Source: Rhizobiaceae bacterium (GTDB lineage: Bacteria > Pseudomonadota > Alphaproteobacteria > Rhizobiales > Rhizobiaceae). Taken from it: DNA of 64,000 nt. Positions 35,447-44,436 of the stretch are shown in pieces. The position numbers and the translations under genes are program-made. Each line of letters opens with the position of its first letter. The first letter of the stretch is position 1. The notes beneath the pieces were generated by a model. It ran no database searches and was not told the DNA's origin. It saw only the letters and a program-made list of their open reading frames with translations. The DNA is taken from positions 98,520-162,519 of the forward strand of contig JARGOX010000015.1 of assembly GCA_029233925.1 (NCBI GenBank), read 5' to 3'.

Positions 35447-36607
35447 ATGAGCCTTACGGAAAAACAGATCTCGGACCTCATCCAAATGCGCCATGCGCTG
35501 CACAGGCAGCCGGATCTCTCCGGTGATGAAGCCGGGACAGCAGCATCCATAGTCTCTTATCTGCAGGCGTTTGAACCCGATGGTCTCATTTGTGATCTGG
35601 GTGGCGCGGGCGTTGCCGCAATATTCGACAGCGGAAGAGCGGGTAAAACAGTGATGGTGCGTTGTGAACTCGACGGACTGCCCATTCAGGAAATCGGTTC
35701 CCTGCCCTATTCCTCGACCATTCCCGGCAGGGGCCACCAATGTGGCCATGACGGGCATATGGCGATCGTTCTGGGTGTGGCGGCCATGCTGCGCAATAAA
35801 CGCCCAGCAACGGGCCGCACGATTTTGCTGTTTCAGCCAGCTGAAGAGACAGGCAAAGGTGCAAAAGCCGTCATTTGCGACCCCCGATACGCCACACTCA
35901 ATCCAGACTTTGTGCTCGCGCTGCACAATTTGCCCGGATACGACAAGCATCAGATCATCTTGAAAAGCGGGCAGGTCAATTGCGCTTCAAGAGGCATGCG
36001 CATCAAACTGACAGGCAGGACTGCCCACGCGTCCATGCCGCAGACCGGCGTTTCTCCGGCTCTGGCCATGGCAACCATGATTAGAGATCTTGCAGCGCTT
36101 TCCAACGCAAAGACCATGAACCAGGAATTTCGTCTGGTGACCATTGTCCATGCGCATCTGGGTGAAAAGGCATTCGGCGTTGCGCCCGCCCATGCGGAGA
36201 CCTGGGCGACCTTGCGTACAGTGACTGATGAGAAAATGCAGCAATTGGCCCGAGACGCTGAAGCCTTTTGCCAAAAAAATGCCAACGAGCACGGCCTGAC
36301 GCTGGATATCGCTTATGATGACATATTCAACGCTTGCCAAAACGACGATGGATTGATTGCGCAATACCGCCAATCCGCCGGAGATCTCGGATATCGGGTG
36401 CTGAACCTTGTGGAGCCGATGCGTTTTTCGGAAGATTTTGGTGAATATGCAACGGCGCAGAACGGTTCCACCGCATCAGCCATGTTTTTCCTCGGCGCGG
36501 GCCCGGATCATCCAGCCCTGCACAATCCTGACTATGATTTTCCGGACGCATTGATTCGATCGGGGGCCAACATGTTTTATGCGACCATCAACCGGTTGCT
36601 CACTTAA
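35447..36607 (+). CDS. M20-family metallopeptidase / amidohydrolase
   Basis: This 386-residue zinc hydrolase of the M20D group (N-acyl-amino-acid or hippurate amidohydrolase type) has metal-binding motifs GHQCGHDGHM (about 100) and QPAEETGKGA (about 133; general-base Glu), ALHNLPG (about 160) and a C-terminal His in a GPDHPALHNPDYDFPD-like stretch (about 355). The lid domain lies at about 180-290. The start at 35447 follows AGGGAA and gives the normal N-terminus (IQMRHALHRQPDLSG). It would release an amino acid from an N-acyl or related amide. No operon partner is apparent. Confidence 0.9.
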   Translation: MSLTEKQISDLIQMRHALHRQPDLSGDEAGTAASIVSYLQAFEPDGLICDLGGAGVAAIFDSGRAGKTVMVRCELDGLPIQEIGSLPYSSTIPGRGHQCGHDGHMAIVLGVAAMLRNKRPATGRTILLFQPAEETGKGAKAVICDPRYATLNPDFVLALHNLPGYDKHQIILKSGQVNCASRGMRIKLTGRTAHASMPQTGVSPALAMATMIRDLAALSNAKTMNQEFRLVTIVHAHLGEKAFGVAPAHAETWATLRTVTDEKMQQLARDAEAFCQKNANEHGLTLDIAYDDIFNACQNDDGLIAQYRQSAGDLGYRVLNLVEPMRFSEDFGEYATAQNGSTASAMFFLGAGPDHPALHNPDYDFPDALIRSGANMFYATINRLLT

Positions 36608-36625
36608 AGCCAAACTTTTGACTTT

Positions 36626-37297
36626 TTATCCACCGATCGAGCAGGCCAGAATACGACTGATCTGCATGAGAGGCCGAGCGGACTCCTGATGCCAGCCGTT
36701 GAAGGCTTGCTGTACCTTGTCCATGTCCCGTTTTGAAGTCGGTGTCTTGTCGACCACACCCTCACGCACAAGGGCCGCGACGACATCGCGTGAAAGGATG
36801 AAACCATCAGCGCCCATGAACCTGAGAAAATACATGGCGGTTGCTCCTCCGAGACGCGACCCGCGCTTTTTCAACATTGCCAGAAGACCTGTAAAATCGG
36901 TCACTGGCCAATGGGCAAAAACCTGTCCGACCGATCCACTTTCAAGGCTAAGCGTGCTCAGGAACTGGGCATTGTCTCGTATGGAGGCGATCTTTTTGCC
37001 ATGACGAATGATCCTTGGATTGCCAAGGTGATCACCAATTTCTTCGTCCGTCATGAACCCCATACGCCCCAGATCGAAACCATCGAAAACCTCCTCAAAG
37101 GCGTTCCATTTGTTCTCTACGACTTTCCAGTTGAATCCTGACTGGAATACGCATTTGCTCATGGTGGAAAGCCAGCGATCATCCGGAATAGCGGCAAGCG
37201 CGGCAGCATTTTTTGGAAGCAACAACGTCTCCTCAAACGCATCGCTGCCTCCTTTTCTTTCCGCAGAAATATCAAATATCGCATCAAGATCACGCAT
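36626..37297 (-). CDS. tag: DNA-3-methyladenine glycosylase I
   Basis: This 223-residue base-excision repair enzyme has family segments WLSTMSKCVFQSGFNWKVVE (about 42-61), FDGFDLGRMGFMTDEEI (about 70) and NPRIIRHGKKI (about 92), with conserved residues of the helix-hairpin-helix glycosylase fold. Some rhizobial Tag proteins have this longer, divergent form. It removes 3-methyladenine from alkylated DNA in the cytoplasm. It is convergent with the M20 gene (18 bp apart). Another alkylation-repair-type gene, AlkD-like, lies 5 kb away. Confidence 0.85.
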   Translation of the reverse strand: MRDLDAIFDISAERKGGSDAFEETLLLPKNAAALAAIPDDRWLSTMSKCVFQSGFNWKVVENKWNAFEEVFDGFDLGRMGFMTDEEIGDHLGNPRIIRHGKKIASIRDNAQFLSTLSLESGSVGQVFAHWPVTDFTGLLAMLKKRGSRLGGATAMYFLRFMGADGFILSRDVVAALVREGVVDKTPTSKRDMDKVQQAFNGWHQESARPLMQISRILACSIGG

Positions 37298-37348
37298 GTT
37301 TTTGCCTGCTAAAACCCATCCCTACACAATTAAATTCAATCTGCCGGT

Positions 37349-37747
37349 CTACGGCGCCTTCGCATCTATTGTTATCGTCACCCGTGTCGGATCAAAGGCC
37401 ACATAACTTGCGAGTTCCTGTGCAAATTCATGGGGATGCTGATAGGACCAGGCTATGTCTTCCAGCGCATTTCCGCTGGCCCCATCAGGGATACTATAAT
37501 AGCTGGCCCGCCCTTTCAAAGGGCAATGGCTCGCGGTGTCGGTTTGCAACAAATCCTGATGGATATCTGCGCGTGGAATATAATATTGTGGCGGATACAA
37601 GCGACCACCGACCTCAAGCAATCGGATTGCCGCACCGGAGGCTGCAATCTGCTTGCCTGCGATTTCAATCCGCACCACCTGTTCGAGCCTGTCCAACTGC
37701 ATGAAATGCCCGGAATTGGCGGGGTTGTATATTGCATCCCTGATCAT
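37349..37747 (-). CDS. DUF427-family protein
   Basis: This 132-residue protein has the DUF427 pattern: LLEVGGRLYPPQYYIPRADI in the middle, then TASHCPLKGRASYYSI (about 75-90) and IAWSYQHPHEFAQELASYVAFDP near the end. The Cys and aromatic residues are strongly conserved in this family, which has no established reaction. The start at 37747 (MIRDAIYNP) fits the family; the longer frame to 37831 is not needed. Confidence 0.85.
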   Translation of the reverse strand: MIRDAIYNPANSGHFMQLDRLEQVVRIEIAGKQIAASGAAIRLLEVGGRLYPPQYYIPRADIHQDLLQTDTASHCPLKGRASYYSIPDGASGNALEDIAWSYQHPHEFAQELASYVAFDPTRVTITIDAKAP

Positions 37748-37912
37748 CGTCGAAGTCCTTCTTGCCCATTTGCAAGAGATTATACACGCCAACGGCCAAA
37801 GTGAACGAGGCTTCTGCTGAAAGCTGGCCACAATCCTGGTGCGACGAACCGGTCCGGACCAATGAGTTGTTCAAGACGGCTTGCATTCACATAATTGATT
37901 TGCTAACGGTGC

Positions 37913-38009
37913 CCTACCGAAGGGGTGCTGCGTAGAGCCGTGGCTGAGATGTGGGTGACATGCCCACGGACCCTCATAGCTGATCTGGATAATGCCAGCG
38001 TAGCAAGGA
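37913..38009 (+). ncRNA. TPP riboswitch (THI element)
   Basis: The conserved core is present in order: GGGGTGC (37922-37928), GGCTGAGA (about 37940), a variable hairpin, ACCCTCA (about 37973), then the pyrophosphate-sensor helix with CTGATCTGGATAATGCCAGCG (within 37980-38001). The ribosome binding site AAGGAGG of ykoF lies directly after the closing helix, so TPP binding probably hides it and shuts off translation. It controls the ykoF-thiXZY operon. Confidence 0.95.
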
Positions 38010-38017
38010 GGACTATT

Positions 38018-38626
38018 ATGTTCGCAGGCGCACAAGTTTCCCTTTACCCGATGACGGACAGGTTTGTTGACGTGATTGTCTCGTCACTGACCGCCCTTGA
38101 CCCGTGGCGCGACCGGTTGCGGATTGAGACCGATGATATCTCAACCCTGATCGTTGGTCCGCCAGAGGTTCTCTTTCCTGCGCTGCGGGATTTTTATGCA
38201 GCAGCGGCCGGCACAGGGCACCATGTTGTATTGCGCGCCACGCTGTCGCGGGGCTGCCCCGGCGAGCCAGATGATCCAATCTGCCAGACCTCCGCCCTGG
38301 CCAATCCCGCCCAGCCACTGTCCGAGAGGCAGGCGGCAGCACTCGGCGTCCTTGCCGATGCGGTTGAGACCGGACAAACGGCGGATGCGCAATTCTCGCT
38401 CTATGTCATGGGCGCGGGCAATCACATGGCCGAAATCATGGGCAGTATCGATTTTTTGAAGAACAGTGGTACCTTTAACCGGTCGAAAAATTTTTGCACC
38501 CGGTTGTCGGGGGATGCAGGTGTGGTCTTTGCGGCGTTGCAACAGGCCTTTTGCTGTTTTGGACCACCTGAAGGCCACGTCACCATTGACCTGACAGTCT
38601 CTGCCAACAGCCCTTCTGCGCGCTGA
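38018..38626 (+). CDS. ykoF: YkoF-family thiamine/hydroxymethylpyrimidine-binding protein
   Basis: This 202-residue cytoplasmic protein has two similar ferredoxin-like halves. Each half contains a QxSLYPM/FSLYVMG-type strand: AQVSLYPMTDRF at the start and AQFSLYVMGAGNHMAEI near 125. This is the internal duplication of YkoF, which binds thiamine or HMP. The true start is the ATG at 38018 after AGGAGG; the frame open upstream runs through the riboswitch. It is followed after 4 bp by the permease gene. It probably delivers or buffers imported pyrimidine precursor. Confidence 0.9.
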   Translation: MFAGAQVSLYPMTDRFVDVIVSSLTALDPWRDRLRIETDDISTLIVGPPEVLFPALRDFYAAAAGTGHHVVLRATLSRGCPGEPDDPICQTSALANPAQPLSERQAAALGVLADAVETGQTADAQFSLYVMGAGNHMAEIMGSIDFLKNSGTFNRSKNFCTRLSGDAGVVFAALQQAFCCFGPPEGHVTIDLTVSANSPSAR

Positions 38627-38630
38627 TCCC

Positions 38631-39419
38631 ATGCAACATCTTGTGCCCCGCCGTCCCGGCGGAGGCCTGGCCCGTGGCGTTCCTGCCGTGCTCAGCGTGG
38701 TCAGCACCTTCGTGATCTGGGAAATTTACGTCCGTCTTTCGGGTATTTCTCCGCTGGTTTTGCCTGCGCCCTCGCGCGTACTGGATCAGATGGTGTTGAA
38801 CAGCGCCTTCCTGTGGGACAATACGCTGCCGACGGTGAAAGCGACGCTCGCCGGCTTTGCCCTTTCGCTTACCATTGCCTTTGCGCTCTCGATTGTGCTG
38901 GATTTCATGCCGCGGATACGCCGCGCCCTGTTTCCCATATTTGTGGTCAGCCAGACGCTGCCTTTGGTGGCAATCGCTCCCCTTGTCGTTTTGTGGTTCG
39001 GTTTTGAACTGACCCCAAAGATTCTTTTGGTGGCACTTGTCACCTTCTTTCCCATGCTGGTGGCTCTGGTTGACGGATACGAATCCACCGACGAAGAAAT
39101 TCAGGCGTTGCTGCGTTCCATGGGGGCTACCCGTGCCACTGTCTTTCGCGCCGCCCGGCTGCCATCGGCCATGCCCTATTTCTTTGCCGGACTGCGCATT
39201 TCGGTCACCTACGCGGTCGTCGCAACCATCTTCGCCGAATATGTGGGCGCGCGCGCCGGTCTTGGCATCGTCATCCTCAATGCAAAAAACAGCTTTCGCC
39301 CGGACCTTGTGCTCGCCGCAGTTGTCATCAGTTCTGCTCTTACTTTGATCCTGTTCGCCCTGACAGCCCTGTTGCAAAAACTTGTTCTGGGCTGGCGGGA
39401 AGCCGGTGGTGGCCAATGA
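38631..39419 (+). CDS. thiX: HMP/thiamine-precursor ABC transporter permease
   Basis: This 262-residue inner-membrane permease of the nitrate/taurine (SsuC/TauC-like) type has about six membrane segments. The EAA loop EEIQALLRSMGATRATVF is near 150-167. It lies between ykoF and thiZ under the TPP riboswitch, which identifies the substrate class as an HMP-type thiamine precursor (thiXYZ systems). Its stop overlaps the thiZ start by 4 bp. Confidence 0.9.
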   Translation: MQHLVPRRPGGGLARGVPAVLSVVSTFVIWEIYVRLSGISPLVLPAPSRVLDQMVLNSAFLWDNTLPTVKATLAGFALSLTIAFALSIVLDFMPRIRRALFPIFVVSQTLPLVAIAPLVVLWFGFELTPKILLVALVTFFPMLVALVDGYESTDEEIQALLRSMGATRATVFRAARLPSAMPYFFAGLRISVTYAVVATIFAEYVGARAGLGIVILNAKNSFRPDLVLAAVVISSALTLILFALTALLQKLVLGWREAGGGQ

Positions 39420-40171
39420 GTGTTCTGTCAATGCAGCAGGTCGGCATTACCCTGGGTGACAGGTCTGTGCTCGACGATATTTCGTTGCATATTGAACAAG
39501 GGGAATTTGTGTCGATCCTCGGACCGTCGGGTGCCGGAAAATCCACAATATTCCGCCTGTTGACCGGCGCACTGCGCCATGATCGCGGCACGATAACCTG
39601 TGACGGGCTGCCGCTCGATCAAAGCCCACATGGTTTTGCATTCATGCCACAGCGCGACGCCCTGATGCCCTGGCGACGCATTCTGGACAATGTGACCCTC
39701 GGCCTCGAAGTGCGCGGCATGCCCCGCAAGGTGGCACGGGCACAGGTCCAGCCGCTGTTGGCGGAATTTGGTCTGTCCGGCTTTGAGCGTCATTATCCCG
39801 CGCAATTGTCAGGTGGAATGCGCCAGCGCGCTGCGCTTTTGCGCACCATCGTGCAGGCCCGACCGGTTCAGCTTCTGGATGAACCCTTTGGCGCTCTGGA
39901 CGCACTGACCCGGACGCAGATGCAAACCTGGTTCGAGGCGCGCTGGCAGGCCGCGCGCTGGACAACCCTGTTGGTCACCCATGACGTGCGTGAGGCTGTC
40001 GCCCTGTCGGACCGCATCTATGTGTTATCGCCCCGCCCTGCCAGGGTGATTGCCGAAATCCAAGTGCCCGATGCCCGCCCACGACTGGGGCGCCCTGCCA
40101 GCGCTGACGCGCATGCCCTTGAGGCCCACCTTCTCGACATCCTTCTCAACCGAACCGGAGACCAGTCATGA
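39416..40171 (+). CDS. thiZ: HMP/thiamine-precursor ABC transporter ATPase
   Basis: This is a 251-residue ATPase with Walker A GPSGAGKST (about 38), Q-loop AFMPQRDALMPWR, signature LSGGMRQRAAL (about 130), Walker B VQLLDEPFGALD (about 152) and H-loop LVTHDVREA. It overlaps thiX upstream and thiY downstream by 4 bp each (ATGA), so all three are translationally coupled and made in ratio. Confidence 0.93.
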   Translation: MSVLSMQQVGITLGDRSVLDDISLHIEQGEFVSILGPSGAGKSTIFRLLTGALRHDRGTITCDGLPLDQSPHGFAFMPQRDALMPWRRILDNVTLGLEVRGMPRKVARAQVQPLLAEFGLSGFERHYPAQLSGGMRQRAALLRTIVQARPVQLLDEPFGALDALTRTQMQTWFEARWQAARWTTLLVTHDVREAVALSDRIYVLSPRPARVIAEIQVPDARPRLGRPASADAHALEAHLLDILLNRTGDQS

Positions 40172-41154
40172 AATATCTGATGATCATTGCCGTATTTTTC
40201 TTCTCGGCCTTACCTCTTGCTGCCCAGGAGAAATTGCGCGTCGCACTCGACTGGACGCCCAACACCAACCATGTCGGTCTTTATGTGGCACAGGCCAAGG
40301 GCTGGTTCAAAGAGGCTGGGCTGGAGGTCGATATCCTGCCCTATACCGACACGTCCTCGGGTACTTTGGTGGCGACTGGCACGGCAGAATTTGGCATATT
40401 GAGCGCCGTGGGCTTTCACAGCCAGCGCGCAACCGGCGCTGATATGACCGTTGTGATGGCCGTCATGCAGCACGAAACCGGACGGCTGGTTTTTAACGGC
40501 AACCGCGAAGATATCCAGCGCCCTGCCGATCTGGAGGGACTGACCTATGCCGGTTTTGGCAGCGCTTGGGAAGAGGCGCTGATATCGACCATCATGCGCA
40601 ATGATGGCGCCACCGGGGTGTTTGACACCGTAACCCTGGGCACATCTGCCTACGAGGCACTGGCCAATGGCAGCGTGGACTTCACCTTGGAGGTCAGCAC
40701 ATGGGAAGGCGTCAATTCCATTTTGCTGAACCGCCCGCAGCGATCATTCATTTATTCTGACTATGGCGTTCCGGATCAGCACACCACCTTTCTGGGCGCC
40801 AATGGATCATGGTTGGAAGCCAATCCCGATACGGCCCGGGCCTTTGTTCAGGCGGCGCAGCGCGGCTACCAGTTCGCCGCCGATAATCCACGCGAAGCCG
40901 CAGATATTCTGATTGCGGAAACAGCGGGCATGCTGTCCAATCCCGATCTGGTTCACGCCTCGATGGAGGCACTGGTCGACGGTGGCTATCTGCGGGATCC
41001 CGGCGAACCTGTTGGCCTGATTGACAGCGAATTGTTTGCCGAAATCACGACATTTCTATTTCACGCAGGCATCCTGCGCGGTGAGGATGGCAGACCACTT
41101 GAAGTCAAGCCTGACGTTACAACCTGGTACACCAACGCGTTTTTGAAACGCTGA
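40168..41154 (+). CDS. thiY: HMP/thiamine-precursor ABC transporter substrate-binding protein
   Basis: This 328-residue periplasmic binding protein has a signal peptide cleaved near LAAQE (about 20). The mature part belongs to the NMT1/THI5-like family: RVALDWTPNTNHVGLYVAQA (about 25-44), SSGTLVATGTAEFGIL, and YAGFGSAWEEALI. ThiY proteins bind formylaminopyrimidine or related HMP precursors. Riboswitch control and the thiXZ neighbours support this. A hairpin follows the stop. Confidence 0.93.
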   Translation: MKYLMIIAVFFFSALPLAAQEKLRVALDWTPNTNHVGLYVAQAKGWFKEAGLEVDILPYTDTSSGTLVATGTAEFGILSAVGFHSQRATGADMTVVMAVMQHETGRLVFNGNREDIQRPADLEGLTYAGFGSAWEEALISTIMRNDGATGVFDTVTLGTSAYEALANGSVDFTLEVSTWEGVNSILLNRPQRSFIYSDYGVPDQHTTFLGANGSWLEANPDTARAFVQAAQRGYQFAADNPREAADILIAETAGMLSNPDLVHASMEALVDGGYLRDPGEPVGLIDSELFAEITTFLFHAGILRGEDGRPLEVKPDVTTWYTNAFLKR

Positions 41155-41184
41155 GATCGCCAGCCCTGGCATAACCTGTTTGGC

Positions 41185-41220
41185 AGCGCCCATCGACGAA
41201 GTCGCGATGGGTGCTGTTTG
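41185..41220 (+). terminator. Probable terminator of the thiamine operon
   Basis: AGCGCCCATCG pairs with CGATGGGTGCT (one G-U pair) around a 9-nt loop, about 30 bp past the thiY stop. A short GTTTG follows. The weak T tract lowers certainty. Confidence 0.55.
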
Positions 41221-41428
41221 CACTTTCAAAAGATGTGGTAACCCGCAAAAGGATGAACCAAGTACCCTGCACTCTCCTGTGGCACACAGATGTTCTTCAC
41301 AGTCATCCCTGTTGCCTTTTCGGCAGATAGGATTTTCTTTTGTTGCGGAAACCTGCAAAATGGAACCCGGACGACAAACAGAAATGGCCGGTGGAAATGG
41401 ATGACCGGTTCGGAGCGGGGCAAAACGG

Positions 41429-42148
41429 ATGACACCACATAATGAAGCAAAAGTTGGAGACTATGCGAAGGCAGTATTGCTGCCTGGAGACCCATTGAGA
41501 GCAAAGTGGATTGCAGAAACCTTTTTTGAGGAACCAAGGCTCGTCAACAGCGTACGCAACTGTCTGGGCTATACCGGTACCTGGCAGGGAAAGCCGATCA
41601 GCGTACAGGCAACCGGCATGGGACAGCCCTCTACATCCATCTATGTGCATGAGTTGTTGAATGTCTACGGCGTCAAGACGTTGATACGGGTGGGGACCTG
41701 TGGCGGACTGACGACCAAGCTCAAGCTTCGCGATATCGTTCTTGGACTGGCAGCATCAACCGAAAGCGCAACCAACAACGCCGCATTTGCGCCCTATCAT
41801 TATGCACCATTTGCTGATTTTGACCTGTTGCGGATCGCCGCCGATTATGCGGCATCACAGATGTTGCCATTTCATGTGGGAGGGGTAGTCTCCGCCGATA
41901 CATTCTATCTGGAAGATCCAGCCAAGACCTATGAGAAACTGGCGCAACACGGGGTTCTTGCCGTCGAAATGGAATCGGCAGCTCTCTACACCTTGGCGGC
42001 CCGGTTCAATGCACGCGCCCTCACCGCTTGTGCTGTATCCGATTGCCTGATCACAGGCGCTGAACTCAACCCAGAAGAACGCCAGTCTTCACTCAAAACG
42101 CTGGTCGAACTGGCACTCAATATTTCCGGCCAATTGTCGGATAATTGA
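41429..42148 (+). CDS. deoD: Purine-nucleoside phosphorylase, DeoD type
   Basis: This 239-residue cytoplasmic enzyme phosphorolyses purine (deoxy)ribonucleosides to base and (deoxy)ribose-1-phosphate. It has the phosphate/ribose-site motifs LLPGDPLRAKWIAE (about 17-30), ATGMGQPSTSIYVHEL (about 62-77), IRVGTCGGL, and GVLAVEMESAALYTLAARF (about 170-188; Glu of the ribose site). A late SDCLITGAELNPEERQSS has the catalytic Asp. The length is that of hexameric DeoD. A very strong hairpin follows the stop. The 274-bp spacer upstream shows no recognised element. Confidence 0.95.
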   Translation: MTPHNEAKVGDYAKAVLLPGDPLRAKWIAETFFEEPRLVNSVRNCLGYTGTWQGKPISVQATGMGQPSTSIYVHELLNVYGVKTLIRVGTCGGLTTKLKLRDIVLGLAASTESATNNAAFAPYHYAPFADFDLLRIAADYAASQMLPFHVGGVVSADTFYLEDPAKTYEKLAQHGVLAVEMESAALYTLAARFNARALTACAVSDCLITGAELNPEERQSSLKTLVELALNISGQLSDN

Positions 42149-42188
42149 GTTCGAAGAAACCTCTGTCTTGAGGAAGAAGCGGCCTGAT

Positions 42189-42230
42189 ACAGGGCTCCTG
42201 ACAGGATGCTGTCAGGAGCCCTGTGTTCTG
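42189..42230 (+). terminator. Strong 16-bp hairpin after deoD
   Basis: Positions 42189-42204 and 42209-42224 are perfectly complementary around a GATG loop; TGTTCTG follows. It lies 40 bp after the deoD stop and ends 40 bp before the AlkD-like gene. It would terminate or protect the deoD transcript despite a short T run. Confidence 0.75.
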
Positions 42231-42264
42231 TATACACATCCATGAAATCACGGGAACAGGCAAC

Positions 42265-43395
42265 GTGGCAGAACCATTCAAGAATGTCTTCAACAGGGAC
42301 CTCATAGCCCATATGAGTGCGCAGTTTTTTCGGCAATCGTCGCGCTTTGACAGGCAGCGTTTTGTCCAGTTGGCCAGCGAAGGCATTGAAGCGCTGGAAT
42401 TCAAACAACGCTCGAACCATATCAGGGCGGCCTTGTCGCTCTGCCTGCCCGATGACTTCACAAAGGCCAGCGCCATACTGACCGGCGCCCTGTGCCCGGA
42501 AAATGAAGCTGACATTTCGCAACCCTCAGGCGGCACGGAAGGCATCCGCGGCTGGGCAATCCTTCCCATGGCAGACTATGTCGCTCACGAAGGTCTCGAA
42601 GACTTCGACCGTGGCATGGATATTTTGCAGGAACTGACCAAGCGATCCACTGCTGAATTTGCCGTCCGTGCTTTCCTGCTGGCCGATACCGAACGGGCAA
42701 TGAAACATGTTCATCGTTGGGCACGCAGCCCAAATCTCCATGTACGCAGGCTAGCCAGTGAGGGAATCCGCCCACGCCTCCCCTGGGGCACCCGTCTTGG
42801 CATGTTCGTGGATGATCCCTCGCCTATTCTGCCAATCTTGAATCTGTTGAAGGACGATCCGGAGGACTATGTTCGCCGCTCGGTTGCCAACAATCTGAAC
42901 GATATCGCCAAAGATCATCCGGATCTTGTCGCAGAGATCGCCACTGACTGGTTGGCCGGCAAACCGGGCCCTTTGCGACGCAGACTTGTGCGCCACGCAT
43001 GCCGCACGCTGATCAAGAAAGGTCACCAGCCGACCTTGCAAGCCCTGGGCTACCACCCGGCTCTGATCACCTTGAACGCACTGGTCCTTGACCAGAAAAC
43101 AGTCCCCTTTGGGAAGAGCCTCGGCATTTCAGCTGAATTGCAGTCGGCCAGCGCTGGCCCTCAGGACCTGATCATCGATTATGTCATCTATCATCGCAAG
43201 GCCAACGGTCAGACTTCACCGAAAGTGTTCAAATGGAAGGTTCTTCAGCTTAACGCTGGTGAGAAAGTCACCATTGCAAAAAGCCACAACTTCCGACCCA
43301 TTACCACTCGTACCTATTATCCGGGCACACACGCCCTGGAAATTCAGGCAAACGGAAAAAATCTGGGACGTGAGGAATTTGAGTTGACGATGTAG
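42265..43395 (+). CDS. AlkD-like DNA alkylation repair / HEAT-repeat protein
   Basis: This 376-residue protein is built of helical repeats, starting AEPFKNVFNRDLIAHMSAQF. It includes AMKHVHRWARSPNLHVRRLA and DPEDYVRRSVANNLNDIA-type HEAT units (about 150-230), as in AlkD-like alkylpurine glycosylases. The C-terminal third (about 275-376) is a beta-rich domain with LIIDYVIYHRKANGQTSPKV, seen in the longer members of the family. The GTG at 42265 is preferred: it gives the family N-terminus and lies clear of the deoD hairpin, whereas the ATG at 42223 falls inside it. A role in removing alkylated bases is inferred from the fold. Confidence 0.82.
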   Translation: MAEPFKNVFNRDLIAHMSAQFFRQSSRFDRQRFVQLASEGIEALEFKQRSNHIRAALSLCLPDDFTKASAILTGALCPENEADISQPSGGTEGIRGWAILPMADYVAHEGLEDFDRGMDILQELTKRSTAEFAVRAFLLADTERAMKHVHRWARSPNLHVRRLASEGIRPRLPWGTRLGMFVDDPSPILPILNLLKDDPEDYVRRSVANNLNDIAKDHPDLVAEIATDWLAGKPGPLRRRLVRHACRTLIKKGHQPTLQALGYHPALITLNALVLDQKTVPFGKSLGISAELQSASAGPQDLIIDYVIYHRKANGQTSPKVFKWKVLQLNAGEKVTIAKSHNFRPITTRTYYPGTHALEIQANGKNLGREEFELTM

Positions 43396-43415
43396 ATAAA
43401 GGCCAAACGTTTCAT

Positions 43416-44213
43416 TCAGTTTTTGAACTGGTCTGCCACAACACGACGGTAACGCCTGCTGACCGGGACGACATCTCCGTTGCGCAACCGCAGCTTTGTA
43501 TTGCGCCTCTCGACAAAGACTTCGCTCACCTCTTCGCGGGCGACCCAGTGTGACCGATGCACCATCAGGCCAAGTGCATCGGGCAGGCTTTGAACCACGT
43601 CGGAAAAGCGGCCGAGAAACATTCTGTTTTCCTCGGTCGCATGGATGACAACATAGTGCTCCTGTGCCTCGATGCGCAGCGGCTTTCCCCGCAATGGCGG
43701 ATCAAGCATGGGCAGAATATCACGCCCATCTGTTAGCGCGGAGGTGCCGTGATCGGCAATCATGCCTTCGAAAGCAGGTCCAGTGCTCTCCTGTGCGGAC
43801 AAGAGTCGTGGCAGTGACACCATGAGACACAGAAACAGATGATCATCAAACAGGTAGGCAATTTCCAGAAGAAATGCGCCAAAAAAGGATCCTCCACCGG
43901 GAACCTGTCCATCCAGACCCAGTTCCGGAACGCCCAGAACAATATCAAACGTCGTCATGGCAAGCACATAGGGTACAAGACTCAGAAACAGAGCCGATAC
44001 AAACAGCGGGACCGGTTTCAGCCGCATAGTGTCATTGCTATCAAGCAGGCTTCTGAATGCGACGAAGAGGCCGCATTCGATGAAAAGGCGAAGCAGCCAG
44101 TAAAGATAGAGTATGGGGCGGTCTGAACCGAATGTATTCGGGTTGGTTGCCGAGACGAGGCCGACAGCCAGCAGGGTGATCACCAATATATAGACGAGTT
44201 CCGAGCGTTTCAT
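43416..44213 (-). CDS. Membrane-anchored LytTR-type transcriptional regulator
   Basis: This 265-residue protein has four hydrophobic segments in the first 150 residues (for example YILVITLLAVGLVSA and VSALFLSLVPYVLAM). They are joined to a C-terminal LytTR DNA-binding domain (about 170-262) containing LRIEAQEHYVVIHA, HRSHWVAREEV and LRLRNGDVVPVSRRYR. There is no receiver domain, so it would be a one-component membrane sensor acting directly on DNA. It is divergent from the exported lectin-like protein at 44437, a likely target. The start at 44213 is the best family fit but lacks a clear ribosome site. Confidence 0.88.
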   Translation of the reverse strand: MKRSELVYILVITLLAVGLVSATNPNTFGSDRPILYLYWLLRLFIECGLFVAFRSLLDSNDTMRLKPVPLFVSALFLSLVPYVLAMTTFDIVLGVPELGLDGQVPGGGSFFGAFLLEIAYLFDDHLFLCLMVSLPRLLSAQESTGPAFEGMIADHGTSALTDGRDILPMLDPPLRGKPLRIEAQEHYVVIHATEENRMFLGRFSDVVQSLPDALGLMVHRSHWVAREEVSEVFVERRNTKLRLRNGDVVPVSRRYRRVVADQFKN

Positions 44214-44436
44214 ATGGAGTATTTGCCCGCCCATTCGCGCATCGCGAATGGTACACTGGAGTAAATTCCTGAAATTGCAGATGAATTCTAGTACCATTCG
44301 ATAGGCCATGCATAGGGCGAACCATTCAAGAAATCGTGTGTGAAACGTATTGAATGCTTTTCATACCGCGACATATGTTGTGTGAGAGGCTGGCCCTGTC
44401 ATGTGACCGGCTTCCGAACCACAGGAGGAAAATCCC

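Noticed and set aside
37925..38017. N-terminal extension of the YkoF frame
   Set aside because: The extension is the TPP riboswitch itself; the ATG at 38018 follows AGGAGG.
38580..39431. 283-codon ORF on the minus strand
   Set aside because: Antisense to the thiX permease; its composition (Gly, His, Lys, Gln-rich) is typical of a shadow frame.
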